Shown: positions 15,925 through 24,860, counted from the first letter of the stretch. The stretch: 64,000 bases of DNA from Bacillus sp. FJAT-14578 (GCF_000504165.1 NZ_AYSE01000001.1:62001-126000); one strand, 5' to 3'. Translations and numbers: made by a program. The notes: generated from the letters alone by a model not told the origin.

Positions 15925-17080
15925 TGTTATTCCTCCCCATTTCCCTTAGTGCTTTTTCAGCCAACATTTTAAATGAAATATCATCCATCGGCGGATTATG
16001 AAGACCCGCCCGAACATGTTGATAATAACGGTGCAGCGGATTTTTTTCGGACAAGCTGCGCGCTCCGACAATTCTCATGGCCAAATCAACGATTGAAATG
16101 GCATGATTTGTCACAAATGTTTTTACTGCCGCTATATCCGATTGATAATCTCCTTGAGGATTTTGTTCATATTGAGCGGCTATGCTATACAAAAACTCTC
16201 GCGATGAAAGGAGCATAACTTCCATTTCTCCAATTTGCCGCTGCATGGAAGGCAGCGTCCCGATTGGCTTGCCGAGGCTTGTCGGCACATACTCGGCCGC
16301 AAATTTCACGGCATAATCCCGGGCCGCCCCGGCAATTCCCAAATAACATGCCGGGATATGAAGCAGCCATCCTTTTCGGCGATTCATGTTTTCAGATGTG
16401 CTGAATTCGACTAAATGACTCACCGGAACTTCTACAGATTCAAGAACTAGATCATGGCTCGCTGTTCCCCTAAGGGCGACGCTGTCCCACGTTTCATGGA
16501 TCGACACTCCTTTTGAACGACGAGACAATAGAAATACTGCGGTCGATTCCTCTCCTTCTATAGAGGCGGTTACAAAGAAATAATCAAGCACGGGCGAAGC
16601 AGAAGTAAACGTTTTTTCCCCGGTAAGAACATAGAAATTGCCGTCGGAAGATAACACGGCCGTCGTTGTCGGCTTCGCCCCGCGCAAAGGGCTTCCTGCA
16701 TTCTTCTCACTGGCCGCTGTATTAATAAGCGCACCGCGCCGAATTTCCTCCGCTAAAAAGTCGGCCATTTGTTCATTCCACTGGCGGTGTTCCCCAAACT
16801 CCAGAACGGTTCCCATATGCCAACCGATCGATAATGCGGTCGAGCCGCAGCCTTTAGCAATTTGTTCTTGGCAACGCAAAAATTCAGAGAGACCCGCTCC
16901 ACCGCCGCCATATTCCTTTGGCAGCGTGAAGGAGGTATACCCAATCTCTTTTAGTTCTTTAACATTTTTGAATGGAAAAGAACTTAATTCATCTAATTGC
17001 GGCTCCCTTCTCTGAAAGTCGGGTGTTAATTTTTTTAATTCCTTCAACATTTGTTTATATTGGTCTGTATAAGTGATCAT
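15899..17080 (-). CDS. Acyl-CoA dehydrogenase-like flavoprotein (YdbM/SfnB type)
   Basis: A 393-aa protein with the acyl-CoA dehydrogenase fold. N-terminal helical domain (about 10-120), central beta domain with GEKTFTSASPVLDYFFVTA, and C-terminal four-helix domain ending REMGRNNIDQFAK. The catalytic Glu region of true acyl-CoA dehydrogenases is not conserved, and relatives such as SfnB and DszC are FMNH2-dependent sulfur oxidoreductases or monooxygenases (family knowledge). It is embedded between the binding protein and ATPase of a sulfur-type importer and downstream of SsuE/SsuD, so oxidative desulfurisation of the imported compound with SsuE-supplied FMNH2 is plausible. Start ATG 17080 follows AAAGGTGGG. 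I recall B. subtilis YdbM as a sulfur-regulated homologue. Confidence 0.82.
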   Translation of the reverse strand: MITYTDQYKQMLKELKKLTPDFQRREPQLDELSSFPFKNVKELKEIGYTSFTLPKEYGGGGAGLSEFLRCQEQIAKGCGSTALSIGWHMGTVLEFGEHRQWNEQMADFLAEEIRRGALINTAASEKNAGSPLRGAKPTTTAVLSSDGNFYVLTGEKTFTSASPVLDYFFVTASIEGEESTAVFLLSRRSKGVSIHETWDSVALRGTASHDLVLESVEVPVSHLVEFSTSENMNRRKGWLLHIPACYLGIAGAARDYAVKFAAEYVPTSLGKPIGTLPSMQRQIGEMEVMLLSSREFLYSIAAQYEQNPQGDYQSDIAAVKTFVTNHAISIVDLAMRIVGARSLSEKNPLHRYYQHVRAGLHNPPMDDISFKMLAEKALREMGRNNIDQFAKCK

Positions 17081-17136
17081 ACTACCCACCTTTTTTCTTA
17101 TTATTCTTATGAAATTAGTTGGTTTTAAGCGAAAAA

Positions 17137-17979
17137 TTATTCCGTAAAGTAATCCGGTTTGACAAAATCTTTAAAGTTATTGTCTGAGTTGATCATATTC
17201 TGGAATTCCTTGGACTCATAGACTGATTTCAGTTCTTTAACAAACTCGCTTTTTTCATCTTCTTCACGGACAACTACTACAATTCGGTGCTGCTCTGGGG
17301 TATCCTCAAGTACAAAAGCCTCACTTAAACTATGGCCGGAAGCAATAACCAAGTTTCCATTAATAATTCCATAATCGAGATCATCCATGGATCGTGGAAT
17401 TTGCGGTGACTCTAAAGGAACAAAATCTAATTTATATTTAGTTGGAATAATGTCCTTTTCAGAGATGGTCAACAAATCGAGGTTGGGATTTAATTTGATC
17501 CACCCTAATTCTTCAAGAATTCGCAAAGCGCGTTCCATATTGACCGGGTCATTCGGAATCCCTATTTTCATTCCATCTTTCACTTCTTCTGCCGATTTAT
17601 GCTTGTAAGAATACAATCCTTGCGGTGCAGAAGGAACAATAAAGGTTTCTTTGATTTTAGCGCCTGTTTCTTCTTTATAACTATTCAAAAACGCTGTGCT
17701 TTGAAAAACGTTTGCGTCAATGCTTCCATTTTCAAGCGCTGGATTCGGTTCATTTGGGGAATTAAACTCCACAATTTTAACTTTATAGCCTTTTTTCTCA
17801 AGTGCGGGCTGTACCCCCTTTTTCACTTGATCACTGTAAGGTCCTGGTGTGAATCCAAGCGTGATTTCTTTTTTATTTTCTGTTTCTTTTTGCGTTGTAC
17901 CGGTCACGGATGAACATCCCCCCAAAATCAATAAGACTAATAAAAGGAGAGTGATTTTGCTCAAGAAAAACTTCTTCAT
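17137..17979 (-). CDS. MetQ/NlpA-like substrate-binding lipoprotein
   Basis: Membrane-anchored binding protein of the Met-type importer. Signal peptide and lipobox LILGGCSS in the first 28 residues, then ITLGFTPGPYSDQVKKGVQ and the family core NDPVNMERALRILEELGWI. 280 aa. The ATG at 17979 follows GGTGGGGG. Gene order is binding protein, flavoprotein, ATPase, permease, unlike the usual metNIQ order. It lies 68 bases downstream of ssuD on the same strand with no terminator visible between, so the whole ssuBACED-metQ-ydbM-metNI block may be one sulfur-scavenging transcript. Confidence 0.9.
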   Translation of the reverse strand: MKKFFLSKITLLLLVLLILGGCSSVTGTTQKETENKKEITLGFTPGPYSDQVKKGVQPALEKKGYKVKIVEFNSPNEPNPALENGSIDANVFQSTAFLNSYKEETGAKIKETFIVPSAPQGLYSYKHKSAEEVKDGMKIGIPNDPVNMERALRILEELGWIKLNPNLDLLTISEKDIIPTKYKLDFVPLESPQIPRSMDDLDYGIINGNLVIASGHSLSEAFVLEDTPEQHRIVVVVREEDEKSEFVKELKSVYESKEFQNMINSDNNFKDFVKPDYFTE

Positions 17980-18047
17980 GTTTTTTTCCCCCACCATATG
18001 TTTATAAAAATACTCCTTCTATTGAAGGGAAATCATTAATTGAGTTA

Positions 18048-19193
18048 TCAACGGGTTCTGGTCTTTTCAGGAAAATAACTATTCCCGACAATTTCACCCT
18101 GCAATTGCTCTCTTGTACGCTGTTCATTAGCGTGAGAGTTCGACTTTAACGGCAGCAACGGGAAGAGAAGTTCAGCCACCTGGTATGCTTCTTCCAAATG
18201 GGGATATCCTGACAATACAAATGTTTCAATTCCTAAATCAGCGTATTCTTTCATTCTCTGTGCAACCTGATTTGGATCTCCGACAAGTGCAGTACCTGCT
18301 CCGCCGCGCACTAAGCCGATACCTGCCCATAAATTAGGGCTGATTTCCAGCGCTTCTCTACCGCTGCCATGCAATTGCACCATTCGTTTCTGGCCGACGG
18401 AATCCATTCGAGCGAATGCACGCTGGGCGGCTTCAATGGTATCTTTATCCAAGTGTTGAATGAGGCGATCGGCTGCTTCCCATGCTTCATGTTCAGTCTC
18501 CCTTACAATGACATGCAGCCGAATACCGAAACGGACCGTTCTTCCTTCCACTTCAGCCAGGCGGCGAACTTCTTTAATTTTTTGTTCCACTTGTGCCGGC
18601 GGTTCTCCCCATGTAAGATAAACGTCTGTATGTTTCGCTGCCACTGCCTGCCCCGCTGGTGATGAACCGCCAAAATAGATGGGAGGATGAGGCTGCTGTA
18701 CGGGAGGAAACAACAACTTCCCGCCTTCTACCTGCAAATGCTTTCCTTTGAAATCAACGTCCTTTCCTTCCAATAAAGAGCGCCAGATTGTTAAAAATTC
18801 ATCAGTGGCTTCATAACGATCATCGTGTTTGAGAAACACCCCGTCACCTGCCAGTTCCACAGGGTCTCCTCCTGCTACCACATTGATGAGGAGACGCCCG
18901 TTTGAAATGCGGTCAAGCGTAGCGGCCATTCTTGCCGCCACAGAAGGAACCATAAGTCCCGGCCGAACAGCAACAAGGAACTTCAACCGCTGCGTTTCCG
19001 GTATAAGCGAAGCTGCTAACATCCACGGATCTTCGCAAGACCTCCCTGTTGGAATCAAGACCCCCGTATAGCCGAGCCGGTCTGCAGCCTGCGCAACTTG
19101 GCGGAAGTAAGAATAATCAGCTGTACGTCCTCCTTTTGTCGTTCCTAAATAACGTCCGTCACCATGGGAAGGTATAAACCATAAAACTTCCAT
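18048..19193 (-). CDS. ssuD: FMNH2-dependent alkanesulfonate monooxygenase
   Basis: A bacterial-luciferase-family flavin monooxygenase that releases sulfite from alkanesulfonates. It begins [18 protein letters not shown], with the typical [18 protein letters not shown] and [18 protein letters not shown], and [20 protein letters not shown] in the centre. 381 aa, as in B. subtilis SsuD. The ATG at 19193 follows AGGAGAGGATTT; the frame extends further upstream without support. It lies 168 bases after ssuE. Identity is supported by the complete ssu set around it. Confidence 0.94.
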   Translation of the reverse strand: MEVLWFIPSHGDGRYLGTTKGGRTADYSYFRQVAQAADRLGYTGVLIPTGRSCEDPWMLAASLIPETQRLKFLVAVRPGLMVPSVAARMAATLDRISNGRLLINVVAGGDPVELAGDGVFLKHDDRYEATDEFLTIWRSLLEGKDVDFKGKHLQVEGGKLLFPPVQQPHPPIYFGGSSPAGQAVAAKHTDVYLTWGEPPAQVEQKIKEVRRLAEVEGRTVRFGIRLHVIVRETEHEAWEAADRLIQHLDKDTIEAAQRAFARMDSVGQKRMVQLHGSGREALEISPNLWAGIGLVRGGAGTALVGDPNQVAQRMKEYADLGIETFVLSGYPHLEEAYQVAELLFPLLPLKSNSHANEQRTREQLQGEIVGNSYFPEKTRTR

Positions 19194-19360
19194 TCTAAAT
19201 CCTCTCCTTATCCTATATATATTCCACTTAATAACTCGACACATCTTCATTCCATCCAGGGACATTCACAGTTGGTCATTGAGACAACTTGAATTTGCCC
19301 TCAAAGGTTAGAAAATTTGGTATGGCCGTTCTTTGGTCATGTCGGATTTTCTAAATCGAT

Positions 19361-19909
19361 CTATATAGATGCTTTTGGCTGTTTAGTTAATCTGCTGACC
19401 AGCTCCTGCACATTTGCCCGTAAACGTTGTTCCACCTCATCCGAAAGAAACGTCAGCTCCGTCTCCGAATATTGAACTTGCGAATCGACGATAAACACTC
19501 CATCCACAATATCTGTTGCTCCCAATACAGAAAAGAGAGGCTTAAATGCATATTCAAGCGATAGAAGATGAGCAGCCGTTCCCCCATTGGCTATTGGAAG
19601 AATCGTTTTACCGGAAAGGGCTTTTTCAGGGAGCAAATCAAAAAACGTTTTGAATATCCCTGTATAGCTCGCCTTATAAACGGGACTCACCACGACTACT
19701 GCATCTGCTCCTGCCACAAGCGTTTTGGCCTGTTGGATGGCGGGACTATCAAATTTTGCATATAGCAAATCTTCCGCCGGCAAATCGCGTACCTTGATGT
19801 GACGAAGCTGATTTCCTTCCTGTTCTAATAGTTCTCCTACATAATGTGCGACAGCCGATGATCTTGAGATGGGTAAAGGACTTCCTGAAATAATTACGAC
19901 GTTTGCCAT
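19361..19909 (-). CDS. ssuE: NADPH-dependent FMN reductase
   Basis: A flavodoxin-fold reductase supplying FMNH2 to SsuD. It starts VVIISGSPLPISRSSAVAHY (FMN phosphate-binding loop GSP-S), then DAVVVVSPVYKASYTGIFKTF (SPVYxxSYTG, the family signature) near residues 70-90. 182 aa. It lies between ssuC and ssuD, making the order ssuB-ssuA-ssuC-ssuE-ssuD. It may also serve the YdbM/SfnB-like flavoprotein downstream. Confidence 0.92.
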   Translation of the reverse strand: MANVVIISGSPLPISRSSAVAHYVGELLEQEGNQLRHIKVRDLPAEDLLYAKFDSPAIQQAKTLVAGADAVVVVSPVYKASYTGIFKTFFDLLPEKALSGKTILPIANGGTAAHLLSLEYAFKPLFSVLGATDIVDGVFIVDSQVQYSETELTFLSDEVEQRLRANVQELVSRLTKQPKASI

Positions 19910-19990
19910 ATTAATCTCTCCTTTTCATTTAAAAGTTATCCAATCATTTTACTCGGATTAATAATAGAGCCGGTCCCTTGCTCCCTCTCT

Positions 19991-20863
19991 TTAAGAGGCC
20001 CCATTTTCACCGTTAAAGTTATCACGCCACTTTAATAATCTTGATTCTAAAAGACGAACGATTGAATCGGTCAATTTTCCGACGACCGCAAAAATGATAA
20101 TGCCCACAAAAACGATTTCTGTATTTGAAAACTGTCTTGCATCCATGATCATGTAGCCGATTCCTTCACTTGAGCCCATTAACTCGGCCACAACGAGGCC
20201 CAGCCAGGCAACGCCAAGAGAAAGGCGAACACCAAGAAGAATATTAGGCAGCGCTGCCGGTAAAATGAGTTTCGTTACCAATTTGAAACGGCTGAATTCC
20301 AGTACACGCGCTACATCAAATAATTTGGAATCGACACCTCTTATCCCGAGAAATGCATTGACATATATCGGGAAAAACGCTCCCTTTGCAATAAGCAAGA
20401 TTTTGGATACTTCCCCAAACCCGAACCATAAAATAAAGAGCGGTGCCACGGCCAGATGCGGCACGGTACGGAGCATCTGCAAAGAAGGATCCATTAATTG
20501 CTCCGTCTTATTGGAAAAACCTACGAAAGTTCCTAGTAAAAGTCCTAAACCCGCTCCAAGCACAAAGCCAAGGGCAGCCCGCCAAATGCTGATTTCCAAG
20601 TGCCCCCATAGCTCTCCTGTCACAATCAGCTCGATAAACGATTGAAGGATTGCACCCGGTGTGGGCAAAATCGTCCTTGAAACAAATCCCAGTGTACCGA
20701 TTAACTGCCATACAGCGAGTATGACAACTGGAAGAATCAGTCCTCTCAGCAGTACTTTCACTTGTTTTTCAAAAGAAATTCCCCTTGCCTTTTTCCTGAG
20801 AAATGGTTTCCCCACTCCTACCACTGGTCCGGCGGAGGGAGAAATAGCCTTCGTTTTATTCAT
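19991..20863 (-). CDS. ssuC: Alkanesulfonate ABC transporter permease
   Basis: Membrane permease of the sulfonate importer, 290 aa, about six helices after a 45-residue basic N-terminal extension. The EAA loop region RVLEFSRFKLVTKLILPAAL and the conserved LGVAWLGLVVAELMGSSEGI are typical of SsuC/TauC. The start is preceded by GAGGTG. It sits 23 bases after ssuA and 81 before ssuE. Confidence 0.93.
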   Translation of the reverse strand: MNKTKAISPSAGPVVGVGKPFLRKKARGISFEKQVKVLLRGLILPVVILAVWQLIGTLGFVSRTILPTPGAILQSFIELIVTGELWGHLEISIWRAALGFVLGAGLGLLLGTFVGFSNKTEQLMDPSLQMLRTVPHLAVAPLFILWFGFGEVSKILLIAKGAFFPIYVNAFLGIRGVDSKLFDVARVLEFSRFKLVTKLILPAALPNILLGVRLSLGVAWLGLVVAELMGSSEGIGYMIMDARQFSNTEIVFVGIIIFAVVGKLTDSIVRLLESRLLKWRDNFNGENGAS

Positions 20864-20886
20864 CTCCAGTCACCTCACTTATTGTT

Positions 20887-21894
20887 CTATTTTTCCAACT
20901 CTTTTAATGCCTTTTCAATGTACGTATTATCCACTACCTTTGATGTATCAATTTTTTGTTTAATGGCTTCCATGGAATACTGGAAGTCGGCTGTTTCTTG
21001 CTGAGCTTGGATGATTTCCCCGCTGATCGGTTTATTAAGCGCCGGGTTGTTTTCGAGTACTTGTCTGACAACCTCCGGATCAATCTTTTTCGCTTCCGCA
21101 TAAATTTTAATGGCTTCATCAAGATTTTCTTCCTGCCATCTAAGAGCCTTTTCATATACTTTCAAAAACTCGACAACTAACTCGGGATGCTCATCCGCAA
21201 ACTTCGTTCTGACAATCGTAAAGCCGGGTGAATACACATTTAATGACTCGCCGTCTTCTAACACTCTTGCATCATGCTCAACCTTTTGGAACGTAATGAA
21301 CGGTTCCCAAATCGACCAGGCATCAACAGAACCCGTTTCAAATGCAGGCTGAGCTTCATCCGGTTGGAGCTGAATGATTTGGACATCCTTATCCGGGTCC
21401 AAGCCGGCTTTATCCAATGCACGGTACAATAAATTAAATCCGCTGCTTCCTTTTGCTACCGCAATCTTTTTCCCTTTTAAATCTTTTAAACTTTTAATCG
21501 AGCTGTTTTTCTGGACGAGAATGGCATTTCCTTTCAAGCCGTCACTCGAATTCGAAATTTCTTTAAAAGGAATATCGGCTGCCTGAGCGGCTACGACCGG
21601 TGAGTTTCCTACCTGGCCGAAATCCAAGCGATCCGAAGCCATCGCTTCAAAATGAGGAGGTCCGCTTTGGAATTCCGTCCATTTTACTTCAGCTCCTACC
21701 TTGGCAAAAGCTTCTTCAAACCATCCTTTTTTTTGGGCGATAAGGAGCGGGCCCAAGCTTTGTTGAATGCCGATATTGACTGTCACTTTTTCTTCGTTTG
21801 TATTGGCTTCTTTCTTGTTTGTTTCGCTTGCAGAGCACCCAGCTAATAAGATAAGCATTAGTATGAGTCCTGTAATCCCTATTTTTTTCATCAT
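20887..21894 (-). CDS. ssuA: Aliphatic sulfonate-binding lipoprotein
   Basis: Substrate-binding protein for SsuBC. Signal peptide with lipobox LLAGCSAS (Cys20), then the SsuA-type VNIGIQQSLGPLLIAQKKGW and the central DLKGKKIAVAKGSSGFNLLY. It ends in helical, Lys/Glu-rich segments. 335 aa. Two adjacent ATG codons follow AAAGGGGA; either may be used. Second gene of the operon. Confidence 0.93.
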   Translation of the reverse strand: MMKKIGITGLILMLILLAGCSASETNKKEANTNEEKVTVNIGIQQSLGPLLIAQKKGWFEEAFAKVGAEVKWTEFQSGPPHFEAMASDRLDFGQVGNSPVVAAQAADIPFKEISNSSDGLKGNAILVQKNSSIKSLKDLKGKKIAVAKGSSGFNLLYRALDKAGLDPDKDVQIIQLQPDEAQPAFETGSVDAWSIWEPFITFQKVEHDARVLEDGESLNVYSPGFTIVRTKFADEHPELVVEFLKVYEKALRWQEENLDEAIKIYAEAKKIDPEVVRQVLENNPALNKPISGEIIQAQQETADFQYSMEAIKQKIDTSKVVDNTYIEKALKELEK

Positions 21895-21946
21895 GGGTAT
21901 ATCCCCTTTCTGTCTATCAACCTTTTAATCTCTCAAGTTATATTTC

Positions 21947-22714
21947 TTATATTCCAGATCCCTCTACTAAGTGGAGCTCATCGACTGTCTCAAATTCCCG
22001 TAATACTTGCTGTCTTAACTCCTGGAATGAACGATTCGCCTTTTTGCGGGGATGAGGTAAATCAACCGTAATCGTTTTACTCACCCTTCCAGGCCTTGGA
22101 CTCATGATCACCACACGATTGGCCAAATAAATTGATTCATCTATATCATGTGTGACAAGAATCATCGTCGTTCCTTTCTTTTGCCAAATATCAAGCAGCA
22201 CGTCTTGCAAATGGGTTCGGGTAAAGGCATCCAATGCACCGAAAGGCTCGTCGAGGAGCAGCACTTCCGGGTCCCGTAGCAGAGCTCTTGCAATTGCCAC
22301 CCTTTGGGACATTCCACCGGATAATTCGCGGGGATAGGCTTTCTCAAATCCCTTTAATCTCACAATCTCAATTAGTTCATCTACCTTTCTGCGCACTTCC
22401 GGGTTTTTGAGCGGCAAATCGGCAGCGATATTTTTTTCGACCGTCAGCCACGGAAAGAGCCGATGTTCTTGAAAGATAAAGCCTTGTTTAATTCCCGGAC
22501 CTTTTAATTCCTCCTGGCCAATTTTCACCTTCCCCTCGAAATGAAGATCTAGACCGGCAATGATTTTCAGCAGCGTGCTCTTCCCGCAGCCGCTTGGGCC
22601 AATGATGGTGATGAACTCCCCTTTCTTTATTTGCAGGTTAACATTCTTCAATGCTTGAATTTCTTGCTGTGACTTAAAAAATGATCGGTTAAGCGACTCG
22701 ATTGAAACACTCAT
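21947..22714 (-). CDS. ssuB: Aliphatic sulfonate ABC transporter ATPase
   Basis: ATPase of the sulfonate importer, 255 aa. Walker [10 protein letters not shown], signature [15 protein letters not shown], Walker [17 protein letters not shown]-loop VTHDIDES. The [10 protein letters not shown]-loop segment is typical of nitrate/sulfonate/taurine ATPases. It is the first gene of the ssu operon, with AAAGGAGG before the ATG. Its leader, 195 bases upstream, carries attenuator element E5, so the operon is probably controlled by premature termination. Confidence 0.93.
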   Translation of the reverse strand: MSVSIESLNRSFFKSQQEIQALKNVNLQIKKGEFITIIGPSGCGKSTLLKIIAGLDLHFEGKVKIGQEELKGPGIKQGFIFQEHRLFPWLTVEKNIAADLPLKNPEVRRKVDELIEIVRLKGFEKAYPRELSGGMSQRVAIARALLRDPEVLLLDEPFGALDAFTRTHLQDVLLDIWQKKGTTMILVTHDIDESIYLANRVVIMSPRPGRVSKTITVDLPHPRKKANRSFQELRQQVLREFETVDELHLVEGSGI

Positions 22715-22908
22715 CTTTGCTCCTCCTTTTATTTGTTATTGACTGATGATTTCAGAACAACAGCAACACATGCTGCCCACCCCCTTAAAATATTCAACTC
22801 CAACTTATTATCAGTTCCTGTCCTTAATCATCTTTACATCTCTTCAACTATTGCTTTTGTATCATTTTTAATAGGGATACTGGTTTGTCTCCATTAAAAA
22901 ATGGTAAT

Positions 22909-22954
22909 AAAAAAAGGCTGCTCTCCTTTTAAAAAGGTAAGCAGCCTTCAGTCG
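22909..22954 (-). promoter_or_regulatory. Leader element E5 upstream of ssuB
   Basis: Minus-strand hairpin 22954-22934 is GCU-UA-UCAG-ACGA-CUGA-A-GGC. Its GGC is shared with the terminator GGCTGC..CCTTTT / AAAAGG..GCAGCC followed by seven T. No separate promoter was found, so it may attenuate read-through from yezD into the ssu operon. Confidence 0.7.
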
Positions 22955-23093
22955 TCTGATAAGCTCTAGTTACATATACTTTTTTGCTTCACGATCGGAA
23001 TTTCAGATTCTAAAACTGTAGTGATTTTTTGGTGCTCATTTATAGGCTTCACTTTTATTAAAGAAGAAGCCTTAAATATTTCCTTTCAATCAT

Positions 23094-23261
23094 TCATTTT
23101 TTACTCACCGGCTGTTTCTTAGTAATTGCAAAACGGTTTTTCTCTGTATGATCAATTTGTGTGATTTGCCCGTCATGTATAGTAATTAAAACAGAACCAT
23201 ATTCGATATTCTTTAAAAGCGTTAAAATATAGTCCAATTTCTCCTGATCTACACTTGCCAT
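23094..23261 (-). CDS. yezD: YezD family protein (DUF2292)
   Basis: A 55-aa protein (MASVDQEKLDYILTLLKN start; IEYGSVLITIHDGQITQID core; KNRFAITKK end). This matches the DUF2292/YezD family, small proteins found next to sulfur assimilation genes in bacilli; function unknown. The ribosome site GAGGGTGG lies just upstream of the ATG. It is preceded by promoter 23547-23575 and leader E6, and followed by element E5 and the ssu operon in the same direction. The family call is by recall of the B. subtilis sequence. Confidence 0.75.
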   Translation of the reverse strand: MASVDQEKLDYILTLLKNIEYGSVLITIHDGQITQIDHTEKNRFAITKKQPVSKK

Positions 23262-23446
23262 ATTATTCGCCCACCCTCATCTTTTTAATACCTATAGGAA
23301 TACTTGGTTTAAAGACGAAAAAATTTTCCTTCGTCCCTATAGATTACTTGTTTGTACAGATACAGCAAAACAGTTATTAAGACAATGTGGACTAAACTTA
23401 CTAATAGGAAATAACATGATTAGGAATCTCCCTCCACTCGATAAAT

Positions 23447-23500
23447 AAAAAAACCCATACCCTTTATAGAGTATGAGCCTTTGGTTGATCCAATCAGCTC
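23447..23500 (-). promoter_or_regulatory. Leader element E6 upstream of yezD
   Basis: Minus-strand hairpin 23500-23475 is GAGCU-GA-UUGG-AUCAA-CCAA-A-GGCUC, with a lower stem longer than in other copies and an upper stem changed by compensating substitutions. Its 3' arm CUC begins the terminator CTCATAC...GTATGGG followed by seven T (23453-23447). The predicted transcription start lies about 40 bases upstream. Confidence 0.72.
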
Positions 23501-23546
23501 ATCACTTATCCTGGAATTTTTTTCTTGTTGTTGTTTTGTTACTAAC

Positions 23547-23575
23547 ATATTATTCTGATTTTTCCTACCTGTCAA
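23547..23575 (-). promoter_or_regulatory. yezD promoter with conserved operator
   Basis: Minus strand -35 TTGACA (23575-23570), 17-base spacer beginning GGTAGGAAAAA, -10 TAATAT (23552-23547), a near-consensus sigma-A promoter. The spacer word TAGGAA and the preceding CATAC recur at other sulfur promoters in the window, consistent with a repressor covering the -35 region. Confidence 0.75.
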
Positions 23576-23641
23576 GTATGGATTTGATTTTTTGATTAGG
23601 ATTAGGCATGTAATGAGCGTCATCCATACCATTATTCGATT

Positions 23642-23708
23642 TTTTCATTTGCTATGTAATTAGCAAATGAAAAGTAAAAGAACAGAGGGGAATCCCCTCT
23701 GTTCTTTT
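23642..23708 (-). terminator. Two hairpins after the SigH-like gene
   Basis: The first (23676-23708) has arms AAAAGAACAGAGGGG/CCCCTCTGTTCTTTT with a T-run, a strong intrinsic terminator on either strand. The second (23642-23673) pairs TTTTCATTTGCT with AGCAAATGAAAA. Confidence 0.8.
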
Positions 23709-23733
23709 GTTCCTATTCGTATGTACTATGAAG

Positions 23734-24384
23734 TTATAGGATAACCTTTCCTGTCTTCAGATATCGTTCCATTTTTCTTTTTACCCGCTGAAGAGCATTA
23801 TCAATTGACTTTACCTGCATGTTTAATTCTTCGGAAATTTCCAGATATGATTGGCCCTCCATATATAAGGCCAATACTCTTCTTTCTAAACCACTAAGCA
23901 TTTCTGCCAGCTTCCGTGCCATATCATCAGCTTTTTCCTTATTAATGACTAATGCTTCCGGATTCGTCATATTTGCTCCGGATATCACATCCATAAGTGT
24001 ATAGCCTGATTCTTCATCGTAAATGGGCTTGTCCAGAGAAACATACGAGTTTAGAGGAATATGCTTTTGGCGCGTAGCTGTTTTGATCGCTGTTATCAGT
24101 TGTCTGTTGATACAAAGTTCAGCAAAAGCCTTAAAAGAGGCCTGCTTGTCCCCTTTGAAGTCACGAATGGCCTTATACAGGCCAATCATTCCCTCTTGAA
24201 CAATATCTTCCTTATCTGCACCAATTAAAAAATAGGTTCTTGCCTTGGCGCGGACAAAATTCCGGTATTTGTTGATTAAAAAATCCGATGACTCGCCATC
24301 CCCATTGTGGGCCAATTCCACCAAAACTTCATCTTCTAATGTAGAATAATTATTAATTAGCCTTACTTCAAAACTTACACTCAC
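23734..24384 (-). CDS. SigH-like RNA polymerase sigma factor (probable paralogue)
   Basis: A 216-aa sigma-70-family factor strongly resembling the stationary-phase/sporulation sigma H. Region 2 reads YRNFVRAKARTYFLIGADKEDIVQEG and FKAFAELCINRQLITAIKTA; region 4 ends KSIDNALQRVKRKMERYL. The GTG at 24384 follows GGAGGG. In B. subtilis sigH lies between yacP and rpmG; none of those neighbours is here, so this is probably a second copy, or sigH has moved. The N-terminus (about the first 20 residues) differs from the canonical MNLQ start. It is followed by strong terminators and lies upstream of yezD-ssu but outside that transcript. Confidence 0.85.
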   Translation of the reverse strand: MSVSFEVRLINNYSTLEDEVLVELAHNGDGESSDFLINKYRNFVRAKARTYFLIGADKEDIVQEGMIGLYKAIRDFKGDKQASFKAFAELCINRQLITAIKTATRQKHIPLNSYVSLDKPIYDEESGYTLMDVISGANMTNPEALVINKEKADDMARKLAEMLSGLERRVLALYMEGQSYLEISEELNMQVKSIDNALQRVKRKMERYLKTGKVIL

Positions 24385-24860
24385 GCATATCCCTCCGCCG
24401 AATCTAGTTGAGTTGTGATATTTAATAAAATCGATAGATTGCCTTTTCCTTAAGGTAACTAATGGAAACACAGAAATCATGTGTGCGTTATTTAGCTTAA
24501 GGTATGTATGATTTCATAGTCATTATATTGTTTACTCGTTCATTCCCTGTCCATCTTTTTTATTTGTTTTAGTTTTATGGAGTCTCTCACCCATAGCTTT
24601 CTTATTAAAGGGTTCACACTCAAAAAGCAACTCAACATACTCGTTATTTACACTTTTAATATTAACGTAGATAAGCATTTTAAGATATCAGAAAATATCG
24701 ACGATTTTCTACAACTTGTGTCATAAAGATATAAAAAACATCCATTCTTTAAGATTTGTGTCAAATTAAACTTATTCCATCTGCTCCGTTTGTTCAATAA
24801 AAAGGCAGCATCTCTGATTGAAGAAGAGAATTAACGATGCCCTTTAACAGAGACTAGATA
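24385..24860. other. Intergenic region upstream of the SigH-like gene
   Basis: About 475 AT-rich bases with no credible gene. At 24803-24850 an imperfect hairpin (GGCAGCATC/GATGCCC with a T-run on the minus strand) looks like a terminator. The promoter of the sigma factor should be here, but I cannot single it out. Confidence 0.45.

Noticed and set aside
24803..24850. Terminator-like hairpin considered as a seventh copy of the sulfur leader element.
   Set aside because: The 5' half of the hairpin consensus is missing, and it lies over 400 bases from any start codon; treated as an ordinary terminator.
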